Made by a program: the position numbers and the translations under genes
Notes under the pieces: generated by a model
Database searches by the model: none
The model's input: only the letters and a program-made list of their open reading frames with translations
What the model was told of the DNA's origin: nothing
Part shown: positions 22,531 to 32,862 of the stretch, piece after piece
Position numbering within the stretch: the first letter of the stretch is position 1
Layout of the letters: each line of letters opens with the position of its first letter
Source: Loripinus fragilis
Taxonomy: Eukaryota; Mollusca; Bivalvia; Lucinida; Lucinidae
Direction of reading: 5' to 3'
Assembly (NCBI GenBank): GCA_964019695.1
Contig: OZ026515.1
Location: 42,771,994-42,835,993, forward strand
Length of the DNA stretch: 64,000 bases

Positions 22531-23110
22531 ACGCTGTGAGTAAGGTCGGATGCCTCTTTGAAAAAATACAGGGTTCCGACAGATGACAAATGCTCTCTTT
22601 GCTCTACGGGTCCAGCATTGCGAAATGTATGCTGAATCACAATTTCGCAACGGCTTCATATACTATATAATCTCCATTTTAAAATCGAAAATTGGGTCGC
22701 TCAGTCCGATTGATAAAATCTTTATATAAATATTATATACCTGTAGTCCATTGTGCTAGATTATAATATTTTTTTTAATTTATGCATATGTGTTTATTTT
22801 CATGCAAACATATGGGTAAAACTGTGAAAAATAAGTGTAAATTAGCACAAAACGGAGTGGCAGCTTAGCTTATCTAGCTGCCACCATTTTCGTGTACTCT
22901 TACACTTACTTTCCTACTAAAACAAACCGAGGCCAACATTTTACCAGATTTCAATTATAAACATTTCTACCTGTTATTGTTGCAGTTATTCTGCGGATAA
23001 ATACACTCGAACAGAACATAGCTTTACAACAGTTGAAAGGTTACACCAAGAATAGTGACAGTTCAGCTGCCACCGAAATTGGTGTTTAGTAACACTAATT
23101 TTTAAAGTGA

Positions 23111-23309
23111 AGGGTAAAGTCGGGTATATTCGGACAGACAGCTAAATTCGGACAACGATCTCTTTTGTTTCATATTTCAAATATTGGAATAAAAATAAAC
23201 TAACCAAGCAAACAGTGAAAATCCTGATGAGACGGCTCCTATCTGGATTTGCACTGTTAGCAAATGTGTCCGAATTTACCTGATGTCCGAATTTACCCGA
23301 CTTTACCCT
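23111..23309. mobile_element. 199-bp MITE just upstream of the arrestin ATG
   Basis: The ends AGGGTAAAGTCGGGTATATTCGGACA and TGTCCGAATTTACCCGACTTTACCCT are inverted repeats of about 26 bp, with a second TTCGGACA / TGTCCGAA pair inside. There is no coding capacity. It ends 44 bp before the ATG of the arrestin gene, so it occupies the place where a proximal promoter or 5' UTR would lie. Confidence 0.8.
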
Positions 23310-23352
23310 AGGGTAGCCAGCCTGGCTATGAGTGACGGGATACATAATTAAA

Positions 23353-23470
23353 ATGACTAAACTACCGAGACTGGAAATTAAGTTGACGAACCCTCAGGCC
23401 GTGTATTGGCCGGGACAGGTCATAGAGGGGTACCTGCATGTTGAGCTCAGCGATGACATGAAAATGCGAG
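23353..23470 (+). CDS. Arrestin-domain gene, first coding exon
   Basis: ATG at 23353 in AATTAAAATGACT opens MTKLPRLEIKLTNPQAVYW and continues PGQVIEGYLHVEL, SDDMKMRG. The pattern N-P-x-x-V-Y-x-x-G-Q-x-x-x-G and M-K-x-R is the first strand pair of the alpha-arrestin N domain. The frame ends at a donor GAG|GTTTGT in phase 1. No earlier in-frame domain sequence is expected, since family members begin about ten residues before this motif. A 199-bp MITE sits directly upstream. Confidence 0.8.
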
Positions 23471-23839
23471 GTTTGTTTTGATTCTGTGTGGTGTATGGTT
23501 GCTTTTTGCCGAGGCGCGCCAGTATGGATTCTGAATAGTCTAAGCGTTTTTCAGTGTTAAAGATGATGACACCCAAACACAAGACACATGAGTATAATTT
23601 GGTACTAGTTGATGCGGGAATAATGTATACAGATGCAGAACCCCTGAATTCAAAAGAGAGAAAAGCGTCGCGAACGCCTCTGTAAACAGTTAGAATGTCC
23701 AAAGAGGCTTCAACTGCTGTTGGTTCTGTTGTTGTTGATTTATTGTTTATTGTTGCTCCCATTTGTGTTTGGTCTTAGATTTGTTGTGAAGTATATGGGG
23801 CCATTTCTAGTTTTGCAATCATTTCAAATGAGAAGAGAG

Positions 23840-24150
23840 AGCTGGTTTCTTATGGAAGGGGAAAAGCGACATTATTCAATGCATACATCTTTGTTTTTGT
23901 ATGTTGGCAATTTCATTTTATTTTGTAAATTGTGTCATTATATCATGTGAATTGTATTATAATAACAGCTTCGGATGCATACTGACGAATTACAAATAAT
24001 ACAAAGTAATTTAGAAATAGAGAATAGCACTAACAGCTTTATAAAATGACACTCCTTTCATTCAAAACAGAAAGTTGACGCATTGAATATGGCGGTAATT
24101 CCCCCGCTTCTTTCAATGCTAGATATTTTGACGCCAGAGGGCGCGCTTTC
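23840..24150 (+). repeat. Interspersed repeat, inverted copy at 27840-28125
   Basis: CATTATTCAATGCATACATC, TTGTATGTTGGCAATTTCA and GACGCCAGAGGGCGC recur as reverse complement at 27845-28110. The two copies sit in the same intron, about 4 kb apart, in opposite orientation. Confidence 0.7.
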
Positions 24151-24725
24151 ATTTGTAATTCACAGAGTATCCCTTATTCGGAAGTTGTCGATTAATTTCG
24201 TAAATCGGTGATGAGAGTTATTTTAACTACAATGGTTTATCTCTAAGGTGGATAAGAGTAATAAAAATAATAAACCCCCAAAAATATCTTTTTTTTTCGT
24301 CTTTTTTGTTAAGCGTTTGTTATAGGACACAAAATGCAATCTCTAATTAAAAAGTCCATGTAGAATCTCATAAATATAAGCGCATTAAAATTTTAACGAA
24401 ATAAATAGAATGAACATTAAAAAATCAGTTAAAAGGTGCAAATGTATGCATGTCTTCCGTTTTAAGGGAAACAATTCAGGAATACATGTACAAGCTTGGC
24501 TTTTTAAAAAAGATTAGAGCATTATAGTTGCTGGACAACAGTTTTTGCATTATCTAAAGCTGAGATATAAAGCCCATCTTTTTCCATTTTTATCATGCAT
24601 TATAAGATCAGTAGTTGTATACTAAGTTCTGAATATGTGATCCATTGGAAGCAAAAAAGGTATGGGTAACTTGGAAGTCATATTGGTGCCGATGAGCGGC
24701 CCAGAATTTCAAAACAAACCCCATT
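24151..24725. other. Intronic sequence, nothing recognised
   Basis: Part of the large first intron of the arrestin gene. AT-rich, no exon candidate found here. Confidence 0.4.
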
Positions 24726-24939
24726 CATATATGAGCCGGGGCATGAGATTTCCAGCCAGCGCATACCTGCAGTCTGATTAGAGCCTTTGCTAGTCCCTTG
24801 AAGATTCTATGAGTGTTAAGGTACTGAGTGAACATCATTTGGAGGTTTTTAGCTTAAAAGGAGGCTGCACAGTCACGTCTGAGTCTACACTTGTAAAAAT
24901 GCAACACTATTGGAAAACACATGTCATGGCTCATATATA
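24726..24939 (+). mobile_element. MITE with ~30-bp TIRs (copy 1)
   Basis: It starts CATATATGAGCCGGGGCATG, with AGATTTCCAGC following, and ends TTGGAAAACACATGTCATGGCTCATATAT. The interior holds a GCCTTTG hairpin half and GTACTGAGTGAACATCATTTGG. A copy in the opposite orientation is at 45339-45587. Confidence 0.8.
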
Positions 24940-24959
24940 GATGTCGAAAAATATTATAT

Positions 24960-25115
24960 GTATGCTTCATATAATTTCACTATGTGCGCAAATTTCACAA
25001 AATGTGAAATATTGGTATGAAAAATGTGACGTATTGGTACCAATTTTTCACGCACTGTAAAGAATTGGTACCAATTTTTCACTGTGTGAAATTTGCGAAA
25101 TGTGAAATTGCGGTT
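24960..25115. repeat. Palindromic cluster of TTGGTACCAATTTTTCAC
   Basis: GCGCAAATTTCACAAAATGTGAAAT and ATTGGTACCAATTTTTCAC occur in direct and inverted order, ending GTGAAATTTGCGAAATGTG. The segment can fold into a long AT-rich stem; probably a decayed foldback element. Confidence 0.6.
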
Positions 25116-25242
25116 CAACAGGGCTTCAATGCCATTTAAGCCCGCTCAAGGACATCGTCTGCAAGTTAACATATCGTCGCTAATGTTTTATGGAGAAATG
25201 ACCAAACCTTTTCAATTACCATAAAATAGGCTCCTTTATCAC

Positions 25243-25430
25243 ACCGGATAGGCGGCAATCGAAAACGCTCTGAGCAAGTGATGAACCCGGATCACAAATC
25301 GCTAGAAACAGTGTTTTTGATTGCCATTTGTCTGTTAAAAATGATTTTGTTTCAAACCGGATAGGCGGCAATCGAAAACGCTTTTAACAATCGACGAACG
25401 CGGATCAAAAATCGCTAGAAACGTGTAATT
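25243..25430. repeat. Two-copy tandem repeat, 113-bp period
   Basis: ACCGGATAGGCGGCAATCG, AAAACGCT and GATCA.AAATCGCTAGAAAC appear at 25243-25310 and 25356-25425. Confidence 0.8.
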
Positions 25431-25494
25431 CAAATTTAGATATGATCAGGGGCGTGCCTACGTGTATGCAAATATGCATGTGTGTATAACTTGG

Positions 25495-25682
25495 CACAGC
25501 CAGTATAGGCCACTCAAAAATGGACAACAACCCGGTCTTAATGATGAACGGTAGCTTAATGAAACTCGAAAGTATTGCAGAATGCTCCACTCGGAGCCTT
25601 CTGTAATACTTTTGACCTGCATTCAAGTGATAATCGGTCTTGAAAACCAAGTTTTTGTCTTTTTGAGTGTTTTTACTGTATT
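25495..25682. mobile_element. Foldback MITE, relative of 30478-30690
   Basis: GGCCACTCAAAAATGGAC at the left pairs with GTCTTTTTGAGTG at the right. An internal GAATGCTCCACTCGGAGCCTTCTG stem and TTTTGACCTGCATTCAA match the 30.5-kb copy. Confidence 0.65.
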
Positions 25683-25718
25683 TAATTAGATTTTTTGGAG
25701 CAAAAATGCAGCAAATAG

Positions 25719-25960
25719 TGAGGCCCTGAAAGGGGTTTTAGGGATACAGGGATATTGGCCAAAAGCATAAAGGGGTACGGGATACTTTTGTAAATATTTG
25801 AAGGGATACAGGATATTTTGATAAATTCTAGGGATATGGGGATACAATGCTTTCTGGATTTGGGAATATTTGCCATTTTTCTTTTAGGGATGTGGGATAT
25901 TTTTCAAAATACTTAAAGGGATATGGGATACTGGGATCCCCCACCCCTTCCAGGGCCTCA
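25719..25960. mobile_element. MITE with GAGGCCCTG TIRs and GGGATATGGG repeats
   Basis: It begins TGAGGCCCTGAAAGGGG and ends CCCCTTCCAGGGCCTCA, flanked by ATAG on both sides (25715-25718, 25961-25964). Inside, variants of AGGGATA.GGGATA repeat about eight times. Confidence 0.7.
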
Positions 25961-26139
25961 ATAGTGTTAAGCTGCGTGTCTTAGCATGCTTAATGGCTTC
26001 TTTTAGCCCTTTGGATTGCACAAAAACCATTTTCTGCCACATGGCTTCACCCATGGACCCATATAGGGGAGAGCCCCCCTGACCCCCTCAAGAGTGCGTA
26101 CTCTAATAAATGCCTCAGGTAAGCGACTGATGATATAAT

Positions 26140-26195
26140 AACAAAGGCTCTAACCAGTCTGCACGGATGCACAGGCTGGTCTGCGCCTTTGTTGT
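26140..26195. repeat. Hairpin MITE core (GCCTTTG family)
   Basis: AAAGGCTCTAACCAGTCTGCACGG... pairs with ...CAGGCTGGTCTGCGCCTTT. Same family as 11470-11530 and 45490-45534. Confidence 0.75.
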
Positions 26196-26599
26196 TTTCA
26201 AACTACGACGACAGAGTTTCTCGAGTCGAGGCTCAAGTGTTTTATTGCTATCCTTAAATATAGTTGACGCGTTATGACAATTGTCGCAGACAGGAAGCAC
26301 TCTTGAGGGGGTCAGGGGGGGGCTCTGGGGTAAGAATTTGATCGTTTGGTAGAGGGGTAAAGGCTCATGCCCCCGAAAAACACTTCTAGCCCCCCGGAGA
26401 TAGCTTTTATACTTGTGCACTATATAATTTGGAATTCGCCCAAACGCCCAGATCTTAAAAGCTGTATTTATCTATCCCGAATCCTAAACCAGCAGCGGTT
26501 CATCTAAGAAGACAGGACGATGGCTTTAAGTCTTTCTTAGTGACTTGCCCTGGGTAGTAACCAGCATCAGGCTGGAAGGGTTTATGACTTGTGTGTGTA

Positions 26600-26775
26600 T
26601 TTTAGGACGGGGAACCCCAAAGGCTTAACCGAAAGTGGTTCTGGAGAACTAGGAATTATTGTTTGTGGCAGTGTTCCTTGGCTGTACCAGTACTGGCCTG
26701 GTGGGTTTATGCTTTTTGTGGTTCTTTGTCCAGGAACTCCTAAAGGCTCAACCGGCAGTGGTTCTGGTTTTAAAG
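26600..26775 (+). repeat. Degenerate ~120-bp tandem duplication
   Basis: GGGGAACCCCAAAGGCTTAACC.AAAGTGGTTCTGG (26612-26645) and GGAACTCCTAAAGGCTCAACCGGCAGTGGTTCTGG (26731-26765) are parallel copies, each preceded by a pyrimidine tract and AG. The frames read PKGLTESGSG and PKGSTGSGSG. It might derive from a duplicated exon, but no domain is recognised. Confidence 0.4.
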
Positions 26776-27099
26776 TGCCTCAGAAGACGGGGCAAATGGC
26801 TTGAAGTCTCATCCAACAGACTGGGAGAACTCATTTAAAAGATTTCGATTTTCAATGCACATTTTAACTATTAAATACTTATGAATTTACAAATATTATG
26901 ATGTGATTCTTTTTTCTGAAAAAGAAAAAAGCACCTCTATTTTACTGAAATTTCTTTTATTTATAATCTGCGAATATAATCTTATACTTTATAAATACAT
27001 CAGCTTTCATGACAGCATGAAAAATAAATAAGATGCAGTTGTACTATTAAAGGGAGGCGATTTGAGGATAAGAAACAGGGCAAATACATGGCCGTATTT

Positions 27100-27470
27100 A
27101 ATGCGTTTTTATGTGTCTTCTGCATCTGCATGTTTTCACCAAGTGGTGGGGGGGGGGGGGGGGGTAGAGGGTCCAGGCCCACCTGACAGTAAAAAGCTCG
27201 GACAGCGTTTTTTTGTTATTTCAACTTATTTAACAGTTTTACAGAGGGGACCGATCCCAGGGTCCGATGGTTTATTTTTTGGAAAACAATAATTTTCCAA
27301 GGTTCCAGAGGGCGTCCAACATTTTACGGGATGGGGGGAGGGGTCCAACTTTTTTCCAGGGGGGGGGGGGCGTCCAAATGCTAATTTCTGTAGAAACCTA
27401 TCGAAATTGTGATTTTCCCCGCACCCCCTATCCCCTCTCTGTATCCGCGCATGTTCTGCCTTCATTTGTA
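27100..27470. repeat. G-tract-rich interspersed repeat
   Basis: Two long G runs (27148-27164, 27357-27370) lie among GGGTCCAGGCCC, GGGGTCCAACTTTTTTCC and GGGGCGTCCAAATGC. Such sequences are dispersed low-complexity repeats; a related purine-rich block starts at about 10580. Confidence 0.5.
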
Positions 27471-27558
27471 GCTCGGACCCAGTAATAGATCTACATTTGT
27501 TGGTTGTGTGCAAGCTTGGCGGGACGGGACGAAGTTTTCTCTTATATATACGTGTAAG

Positions 27559-27750
27559 GGGAGTGCAGTGGCTCAGTGGAAGAGTGCTTGACTTGAGACC
27601 GAGAGGCCGCAGGTTCGAGCCTCACTGGCTTCATTGCGATGTGTCCTTGAGCAAGACACATTGATCCTAGCTTAGTGCTGGTTCAACCCAGGAAGACCTG
27701 TCCCTACATAACTGAAAAATTGTTGATGGGACGTAAAGAATAAAATCACA
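27559..27750 (+). mobile_element. tRNA-derived SINE
   Basis: GCAGTGGCTCAGTGGAAGAGTGC fits a pol III A box, and GGTTCGAGCCT, 38 bp downstream, fits a B box. A body with TGTCCTTGAGCAAGACACA and TAGTGCTGGTTCAACCC follows, and the 3' tail is A/T-rich (AAGAATAAAATC). The TGTCCTTGAGCAAGACAC core is shared by several mollusc SINE families and by the minus-strand copy at 51785-51965. The tRNA part does not fold as a full tRNA gene. Confidence 0.85.
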
Positions 27751-27839
27751 CGTAGGGGGAACTTCTTGGTAAAAAATCATCCTTAACACCGTTTGCAGCG
27801 AGTTCTACTTGCATGGGAGAAATTATTTATTCCCAGTAA

Positions 27840-28125
27840 AATTGGTGCGCCCTCTGGCGTCAAAATACTAATGCATATTCACTTTCGTATTATAACAACC
27901 CAGTTCTGCCTTTTTACAACATACAAATGTAGTTCTGACAATTTACAACCTAGTTCTGCCTTTTTAAAACCGAGAAATGACATGATCGGAATCTGATTAC
28001 GAGTGAAACGACTATTAAATGACAATTTGCATGATATAATGACACAATTTACAAAATAGAATGAAATTGCCAACATACAAAAACAAAGATGTATGCATTG
28101 AATAATGTCGGTTTTCACCTCCCAT
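27840..28125 (-). repeat. Interspersed repeat, inverted partner of 23840-24150
   Basis: GTGCGCCCTCTGGCGTCAAAA at the left and ACAAAGATGTATGCATTGAATAATG at the right are reverse complements of the 23.9-kb copy. Confidence 0.7.
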
Positions 28126-28171
28126 AGTTTCTTTAATTTAGTTGTCTCCTTGATGTCATGTGGCTGTTAGT

Positions 28172-28667
28172 CAGGGTGGGTAGTCACGTGGTTTCTGTTA
28201 GGATACAAAGCACGGAAAAATGGCGGACTTCTTTCCACACCGATGTTTTAAGCAAAAGTAAGTAGATATTTCTGCGTGTTTTTTCATCTCTACACAGAAA
28301 GTTATACACCATTTTCCAGCCCCCATTTTTCCCGATCTAACGATGCCAGGATAGCCTCATAAAGCTTCTTACTTTGAGTACAGACTCTGTCACAAAATTT
28401 TTAGCGGCGAAGATCGGGCCTGAATTTGGAAATAAGCTGTACGGACAACATTTGTGACAGAGTTAGTACTCAAAGTAAGAAGCTTAAAGATTTTATCCTG
28501 GTAGCGTTTGATACGGGAAAATGTGGGCTGGAAAATGGTGTATAACTTTCTGGGTATAGATGAGAAAACATAGAGAAATCTACCTACATTCGATCAGAAT
28601 GTCCGTACAGTGTATTCGAACATCCGTACAGTGTATCCAAGCAAAAACCACGTGACTACCCACCCTG
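28172..28667. mobile_element. 496-bp foldback element with TTAGT duplication
   Basis: The ends CAGGGTGGGTAGTCACGTGGTTT and AAACCACGTGACTACCCACCCTG are perfect inverted repeats. Long inner arms (28310-28400 against 28455-28560) pair over AGTTATACACCATTTTCCAG and TAAGAAGCTT. TTAGT flanks both sides (28167-28171, 28668-28672). It sits inside an RT-element tail fragment (28668-28765). Confidence 0.85.
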
Positions 28668-28765
28668 TTAGTGTTCTTGACCTCTTCTTCGCGGTGCTGT
28701 GAGTTTGTCTACTGTGTGTGGTTGTGGCGTTTCCTGGTCATACTCACTTACATTTTTGTTACAAA
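28668..28765 (+). mobile_element. RT-element tail fragment (divergent 3' end)
   Basis: CTCTTCTTCGCGGTGCTGTG, GTGGTTGTGGCGTTTCCTGG and TCATACTCACTTACA match 40368-40440 and 59225-59320. These form a second version of the 3' tail, distinct from the GATCTTTGC version. Confidence 0.7.
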
Positions 28766-28874
28766 GAGGTCCTGACAGAGAGTGTCACGACTGATGCAAA
28801 ACCTCAGTGTTAGAATGAGAATAGGTTGACTGTATACTACCAGAAGGAAAAATTCATTATACCCAAGGCTACAG

Positions 28875-29790
28875 TTAGCTCAACGCTTACTATATGCACA
28901 GGAGCTTGAAGTTCGAGCCTTAAATCACCCCTATAACCTCAAAACCAAAAGCTCACAATGTCATTACGTAGTAATGACCAGGAGTGAAACTAAATTTCAG
29001 GCACCTTTGAATCGCCGTTACCAGGAGGTTTTGGCGAAAACTGAACATCTAACAATAAAAACTATGTCAACAGGTCATGCGAGGCATGGATAACTTTTTC
29101 CGACATATCACTGAGTCAAAATAATGAGCGTTTGAAAATAAGGAAAAAATAACGGTAGCCATTCCGGCTCCAGTGTCCGGTTTGACGCAGTGAATCCGAG
29201 CCTTTGGCACACTTGGAGAAAATACATTTTAAAACTTACGAACTCTTCAGCCAAAAAATGAAACGATCAGTTAAATGTGTTCAGAATATTAAATAAATCA
29301 AACCCTTACATTTACTTATCACGAAAAGTTATGTTTTTCATAAACTTTGCGGAAATTCAAAACTGAAACCGTTGTTTTTCAAAGATCGTGTGACGTTGAC
29401 GTCGCGCACGATTTGGCGTACAAAGCGTAACGTCAAGTTATAACGTCTTGGGGCTTATTCCAGAATTGAAAACGTCATTTTCTCATTGTTTATGCCCTAA
29501 AAATAGGTTTCTCGGTACTATATCGACTTAAAGTATATTTGAGACATTGTCCTGTTTTGTCTTAACGTCGCCATCTTGATCATAAGGTAGAAGAAAAGTT
29601 ATCGAACACTTTGACGTTGCCGTCGCAACATTCACTGCCGATTGACCGGAAACTGGAGCCGGAATGGCTACCGAGAGCTTAGTTTCACTCCTGGTCATTA
29701 CTACGTAATGACACCGTGAGCTTTTGGTTTTTGGGCTATATAGGTGATATAAGGACCGAACTTCAAACTCCTGTGCTATATGTTAGATAA
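28875..29790. mobile_element. Foldback element with CATTACGTAGTAATGACC arms
   Basis: The left arm (28900-28998) carries AAAACCAAAAGCTCAC, TGTCATTACGTAGTAATGACC and AGGAGTGAAACTAA. The right arm (29675-29790) is its reverse complement. A second inner pair is TAGCCATTCCGGCTCCAG (29157-29174) and its complement at 29656. The loop is CpG-rich (ACGTTGACGTCGCGCACG). Confidence 0.8.
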
Positions 29791-30482
29791 TTTGAGAATA
29801 TGTCGACGGATTGCAGTCAAATTGGACATAGCAATTATTCAATACCTGGCAGAAATTTCTTTTCAATTTATTGACTAATAAATTCTAAATCACAGCAAAT
29901 AAAATATCGCATCATAAGTAAAAGTCTAGTAATGGCGCCAATTTTCAAAGAGTATCACAGCAGAGCAATCCAGGTACTGCTACAGCAGCAGAATATCCGC
30001 AAGGTACATGGACCATGAGCTTCAAAGTCCTTGGACCTTAATGTCATTGTACATTTATGGGATGAGCTTAACTGACACGTGAGAAGGCAGCCAGCAGCCC
30101 AAGAGCTGCAGCAGTCATTTGTTCAGGAATGGAGAAGCATCCCACAGGCATTCATACGGAACTACTTTCAATGAGACAGAGGTGTCAGCAAGTCTTTGGA
30201 GAAAGAGGTGGTCACACCAGATATAAGTTGGACAAAGTTGTGTCCTGTAGCTGGACCAATGTTATGATAAAATGTCTCCATCATGTGATTTTATTTTTCT
30301 TCTGCTGTGATATTCGCCATTATGTGATTTTGTGACTTTTGCTTATGATGTGATCTACTTATTTGCTATGATTTTGAATTTATTAGTCAATCGATTGATA
30401 AGGTATATATCATGTTTGAATTTTTCTTATGCCGAATTTGAATGTAACCTATCCTTGCATTCTCAAATTATCCAACATACAG
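29777..30482 (+). mobile_element. Tc1-like element remnant with ~130-bp TIRs
   Basis: The left end (TATGTTAGATAATTTGAGAAT; ATTTATTGACTAATAAATTC) pairs with the right end (GAATTTATTAGTCAATCG; CATTCTCAAATTATCCAACATAC). The interior holds the transposase remnant 29930-30245. It adjoins the preceding foldback element on the left and another MITE on the right. Confidence 0.75.
29930..30245 (+). pseudogene. Tc1/mariner transposase C-terminal fragment
   Basis: Translated in shifting frames: LLQQQNIRKVHGP, then LNVIVHLWDELN-stop, ELQQSFVQEWRSIPQAFI and SMRQRCQQVFGERGGHTRYK. These match the end of Tc1 transposases, which show S-P-D-L-N-x-I-E-x-x-W-D-E-L and R-x-R-C-x-x-x-x-x-x-x-G-G-x-T-x-Y. At least two frame changes and a stop inactivate it. 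The DNA-binding and first catalytic parts are missing. Confidence 0.8.
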
Positions 30483-30690
30483 CAAAACCTATGTAAAACG
30501 GCTACTCTCAAAAAGACGGAAATTGGTTTTCAAGACCAATTATCGCTTAATGTAGGTCAAAATTAATTTTAGAATGCTCCAACGGGAGCATTTTGCAATA
30601 CTTTTGACCTGCATTCATCTACCATTTGTCATTAAGATCTTTGTTCTGCCTATTTTCGAGTGGCCGTTTTACACAGGCTTTACTGTATAA
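30478..30690. mobile_element. Foldback MITE with TACAGCAAAACC ends
   Basis: The ends TACAGCAAAACCTATGTAAAACGGC and GGCCGTTTTACACAGGCTTTACTGTA are inverted. An inner stem is GAATGCTCCAACGGGAGCATTTTGC. Related to 25495-25682. Confidence 0.75.
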
Positions 30691-31365
30691 TAAGTTTGCG
30701 TAAGCTGTGGCCTTGAGTGCAGAATATAAAGAGATAACTGGTATCTCAAATCTAGAACGCTGCTTTCTTGCAGGAATTTGCATAAAATGCAAGAGCAAAG
30801 GCCATGTCAGCTGGAGGAGCTGGAGTAAGGGATACGAGAACAACACATAACCATAGTTCATCAGAGCAGTACATTAATGAATCATTGTTAATGTATGGAA
30901 GAGGTAAGCTGTAACCCAGCAAGCACGTAAAAGCGGGCCACTTTCGGCCCACCAGCGAACGCCATTCTGATGTTGGCCTGAGATTGTGTGCTGACTGGTA
31001 GACTGGTATCAGATCAGTAAATAGAAAAATAGCAAAATATGTGCACATTCATAAAAAAGCATTTACGTCTCTGAAAAAAAATCACTGACTGTCTTATTTA
31101 CTGTGTTCTGAGCAATGGGGAAGTAATAAAGTATCATAAATTTATCTCTGTAGTAGTTATAGAACTTTCAGCTAGATGTCTTAATACAGGGCCTGAAGAC
31201 AGGCTAGCTGACTGGAAGTGTACTGGCGAAAATTAACGAGCCAGATCAAGGGAACAAAGGCGACAGACGTGTCTGCGCAAACGCGTCTAAAATTTACAGA
31301 TCGTACGCGCACCGTATGGTTGCCTGAGATGGTCGCACATGTATAACATGAATATGATGAGGCTC
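30691..31365. other. Intronic sequence with one GGGCCACT hairpin fragment
   Basis: At 30916-30990 CAGCAAGCACGTAAAAGCGGGCC and CCACCAGCGAACGCCATTC belong to the 10724-type hairpin family. No exon was recognised elsewhere. Confidence 0.45.
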
Positions 31366-31560
31366 AGACCTTTTTTTTATCTACAACTCAACTGAGCCTG
31401 AAGTTCATCATACTAATAAATTATAAGCATGTTAAATGCAACGTCTGAGAGTTTGAAAACAAGAAGTGTCTTTATTTTTTCAGTTTCGATATTATAGTTT
31501 TTATGAGCATTTGAGTTGAGCATGAAGAAAGTTTTTTATAAAATAGCGGCCATATATCTA
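31366..31560. mobile_element. CATGCTCAACT hairpin MITE (diverged copy)
   Basis: ACAACTCAACTGAGCCTGAA at 31382 pairs with TTGAGTTGAGCATGAA at 31511. Further copies are at 46185-46435, 47612-47775, 48527-48620 and 49345-49570. Confidence 0.6.
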
Positions 31561-31689
31561 GCCTCACTGATTATGTTGCTAATGAACTTAAATAACACTT
31601 CTCAAATATTTGCATACTAGATAATTTGAATGCTTTTATAGTCGTCTGCAATTGTTTTATATTTTTTTCTTTAAAACATTTTTAAAGTA

Positions 31690-32060
31690 TACCATCGGAG
31701 TGTCAAACTGCTAAACATGCCCAGGAAGTTAGGAACCACAAATTCAAACTAAAAAGACGACCTCTTTCTCGTTCGTACGACTGCTGCGATTCTGTGTGGG
31801 ACAATTGCACACAAGAAAACTCCAACCAACTTGAATCTATCCACACAGTGACAGCTAAAACAGTAACGGGGGCGACGAAACTACATGTATGTAGTATCAA
31901 TATACAATATGCAAACTTAGGCTTGGAATCGATGCACTATTGTAGAAGAAAACACAAGTTAACCATGTTCTACAAAATGATCAATGGGCTTACTCCCCAA
32001 TACCTTTCTGATCTTGTACCTCATTTTGTCCATGAAGACAAATCATACACTTTGAGAAAG
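31690..32060 (+). pseudogene. LINE pol C-terminal fragment, part 1
   Basis: LESMHYCRRKHKLTMFYKMI and NGLTPQYLSDLVPH are typical of the segment after the RT domain of animal non-LTR elements (R-R-x-x-x-K-L-x-M-x-Y-K-I-x-N-G-L). Upstream (31700-31830), KLRNHKFKLKRRPLS-like sequence fits the same segment. It is broken at about 32064 by a foldback insertion and continues at 32515. Confidence 0.7.
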
Positions 32061-32514
32061 GCTATTATCACATATTTAAGACACTTTTTGCCGTGATAAC
32101 CGAAAGTCTGCATATGCGATAAGCTCTTTCCCGCCAACTGGTTATCAGCCTGCCGTGATGATAACCGGAAGTCATGTATTTTGAACGGAGAGAGGTTATC
32201 ATGCCCGGCACGTAACGTTGTTCATTTGATGACGTCAGATGTAAACAAGTGGCGTGACGTAACGCCAAATTTACGCCATTCCTCTGTTTTACTTACTTTT
32301 TTTAACGTCAAACGCGTTGAAATAGTGAAATGGAATATGTGATAAACAGATTATAACATGGGGTTTTGGTCATCGCCCTCAGTATCAACCCTCGACCATT
32401 ATCAGCCCTCGAGCTAAAGCTCTCGGGCTGATAATGGGGTCTCGGGTTGATACTTCGGGCGATAACCAAAACGCCATGAGATAATCTCTAAATAATCTGC
32501 AAACAATCCATGCC
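32061..32514. mobile_element. Foldback insertion splitting the LINE fragment
   Basis: The core 32350-32490 is a near-palindrome: AACATGGGGTTTTGGTCATC, TATCAACCCTCGACCATTATC and its inverse around GAGCTAAAGCTCTCGG. Sequence at 32090-32260 (CCGTGATAACCG, GGTTATCA) also pairs locally. No coding capacity. Confidence 0.7.
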
Positions 32515-32862
32515 AAAAGTAGTTTATACCACACTTCGTTTTTACTGTCAACAGTTCGGGAAATGGAGCAGTCTTCCAAACCATATCAGACAAACAGACA
32601 CTCTCGCAGTATTCAAACGCTATCTTAATTCAAATAAACTTCTCCCAACCCATTATGTTATAATGTAGGCAATATATTAGACCAACGTAGGCAATATATT
32701 AGACCAAATACTTCACATAAGGTAGTTTCCCTAACGAACACATATGTAGCAAGAATGTGTTGCACGTGTGGTAAAATTGAGACTGCCACTCATTTCTTGC
32801 TCGGCTGTCCAAGATTCGCGCGACCAAGACGAGATCATATTTGCGACTTGTTGTAAATACCT
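32515..32862 (+). pseudogene. LINE pol C-terminal fragment, part 2
   Basis: REWSSLPNHIRQTDTLAVFK, then YLNSNKLLP and CTCGKIETATHFLLGCPRF follow on from part 1. W-x-x-L-P-x-x-I-R and the C-x-C-G-x-x-E-x-x-x-H-x-L-x-x-C zinc-binding tail are the conserved end of these LINE proteins. A short direct duplication of GTAGGCAATATATTAGACCAA (32667-32706) breaks the frame. Confidence 0.75.

Noticed and set aside
26589..26804. Gene coding for PKG(L/S)T..SGSG repeats
   Set aside because: Two parallel copies with AG upstream look exon-like, but no donor sites, domain or partner exons could be supported.
27559..27640. tRNA gene
   Set aside because: A and B boxes are present, but the arms do not form a cloverleaf and a SINE body follows.
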